Below the pieces are notes generated by a model. That model searched no databases. It saw nothing but the letters and a program-made list of their open reading frames with translations, and had not been told where the DNA came from. The translations under genes and the position numbers were made by a program. A stretch of 5,652 bases of DNA from an uncultured Collinsella sp. (GTDB lineage: Bacteria; Actinomycetota; Coriobacteriia; Coriobacteriales; Coriobacteriaceae). This document shows, one piece after another, positions 4,852 through 5,652 of the stretch; position 1 is the stretch's first letter, and every line of letters begins with the position of its first letter. The DNA lies in NCBI GenBank assembly GCA_902478825.1, contig CABSMK010000111.1, positions 1 to 5,652 of the forward strand, read 5' to 3'.

Positions 4852-5652
4852 CTAGTTCACTTCGACGGGTTTGGCGCCGGGGTAGCGCTCCTCAAAGTCT
4901 AGGCGGTACTTATTGTCATTGGTGCCCGCCACGTTGTCGCGCGACAGCGGCGCCACGATCTCATTCTTGTGATCCGCAGGCTTGGTGTATTTCAGGCTGA
5001 TCTCCCAGGCATCACAGATTGCGTCAATGCGGTGATCCAGGTCGTCATACAGGGCAACGATGTCTTTCCAGGAACTGTAGTTCTTAGAGCTCGTCGGGAC
5101 GTCTAGGTCCTCGACGATGTCGTAATACTGCTCGATGGTGTCCTCTGTGCGCTCGGCGACGTCGGCGAGATTTTGACGGGTGGTGCGATCTTCTTCCAGA
5201 TAGCTGCCGTTGAAGTTCTGCGCGCAGCCACGGACGTAGTTGTCGAGGTCTTCGAGCAAGTCGTAGTATTCGCTCAGTCGGCGGTAGAGGTTCTGCTCGG
5301 AGAGCGTTGCTTCGCCGCCATCCTCGTCGTCATCGTCATCATCGTCGTACAGGCTGTTGGGATCGCCGAGAGGCTTTAGGTCATCGTCGTCGACGTCATG
5401 GTGCAGCTTAGCTACCTCGGCAGTCGTCTGCGTGGCGGCGTTGTCGAAAGGCTTGATCACAAAGAAAACGACCAGGGCGATGATGATTGCCACCAGCACA
5501 ACGATAACGGCGATAAGCGGCCCGGTGCCGCTCTTTTTGGGGGCGGGGGTCTGTGGCGAAGCGGGCGCGTATGCGGGAGCCGGCTCCTGTTGGGACGAGC
5601 CGCTCGCGACGGGTATGCGCTGCGTGGTCTCGACGGCCGCGGGGCCTGCGGC
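4852..5652 (-). CDS. Single-pass membrane protein of unknown function, acidic linker and helical extracytoplasmic domain (N-terminus outside window)
   Basis: I do not recognise this family. The frame is open from the window edge to the TAG at 4852-4854, giving 266 residues. Visible residues 1-44 are a Pro/Ala/Ser/Gln-rich linker ending in PKKSGTG. Residues 45-66 are a strongly hydrophobic helix, and KK before it suggests a cytoplasmic N-terminus and an outside C-terminus. Residues 70-115 are an acidic linker with an Asp run (103-109). Residues 117-222 look alpha-helical and contain repeated YYD..EDLD segments. Two cysteines (143 and 213) lie in this outer part and could form a disulfide. The tail (223-266) is polar. 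A GTG at 5499 could look like a start, but it falls inside the membrane helix, has no ribosome site, and the frame continues upstream with sensible sequence, so the real start is beyond 5652. Gram-positive proteins of this layout often begin with a zinc ribbon, which cannot be seen here. The gene converges on topA and shares its terminator. Confidence 0.85.
   Translation of the reverse strand, partial: AAGPAAVETTQRIPVASGSSQQEPAPAYAPASPQTPAPKKSGTGPLIAVIVVLVAIIIALVVFFVIKPFDNAATQTTAEVAKLHHDVDDDDLKPLGDPNSLYDDDDDDDEDGGEATLSEQNLYRRLSEYYDLLEDLDNYVRGCAQNFNGSYLEEDRTTRQNLADVAERTEDTIEQYYDIVEDLDVPTSSKNYSSWKDIVALYDDLDHRIDAICDAWEISLKYTKPADHKNEIVAPLSRDNVAGTNDNKYRLDFEERYPGAKPVEVN
5320..5346 (-). repeat. Trinucleotide-rich tract encoding an Asp run
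   Basis: Codons GAC/GAT repeat to encode seven Asp, then Glu and Asp (residues 103-111 of the minus-strand protein), seen on the plus strand as gtc/atc triplets. A second short Asp-rich patch (residues 86-91, HDVDDDDL) lies nearby. The tract is prone to in-frame length change and forms a flexible, highly negative spacer after the membrane helix. Confidence 0.7.

Noticed and set aside
5497..5499. GTG as the start of the minus-strand membrane protein
   Set aside because: It lies inside the membrane helix, has no ribosome site, and the same frame stays open to the window edge with a Pro/Ala-rich linker and the first third of the helix.

Overview
The window reads as a GC-rich actinobacterial chromosome, most plausibly a gut Coriobacteriia member (Collinsella-like). 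That is an inference from the roughly 60% G+C look, strong AGGAG-type ribosome sites, the TTG start, the kinds of proteins present, and a 'TTAGGGACGTTCC' palindrome of a style I associate with that group. No rRNA, tRNA, CRISPR array, transposase or phage gene is visible.

Layout. Positions 1-4710 hold a tightly packed plus-strand run of five genes: the C-terminal end of a probable TatA/TatB subunit (1-168), tatC (168-959), hypA (966-1322), hypB (1378-2061) and a type IA topoisomerase, topA (2116-4710). Junctions are a 1-nt stop/start overlap, then gaps of 6, 55 and 54 nt, and I see no terminator inside the run, so one transcript is plausible. The 141-nt gap 4711-4851 carries an 18-bp bidirectional terminator hairpin and then a separate 58-bp palindromic element. 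From 4852 to the window edge a convergent minus-strand gene encodes a single-pass membrane protein of unknown function; its N-terminus lies beyond the window.

How the genes fit together. HypA and HypB deliver nickel to [NiFe]-hydrogenases, and TatC with its TatA/B partner exports folded, cofactor-loaded proteins, including hydrogenase small subunits with their bound large subunits. A tat-hyp neighbourhood therefore makes functional sense as maturation followed by export. The topoisomerase is not obviously linked in function.

Most interesting points. The topoisomerase has archaeal-type sequence signatures, a four-finger zinc array that looks like a duplicated two-finger module (A-B-A-B), and a Lys/Thr/Ala-rich tail like that of actinobacterial TopA. 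The 58-bp palindrome next to the terminator looks like a REP/MITE-type unit. The convergent membrane protein has an Asp-run linker and repeated YYD..EDLD segments. I do not see a clear new defence or mobile system here.
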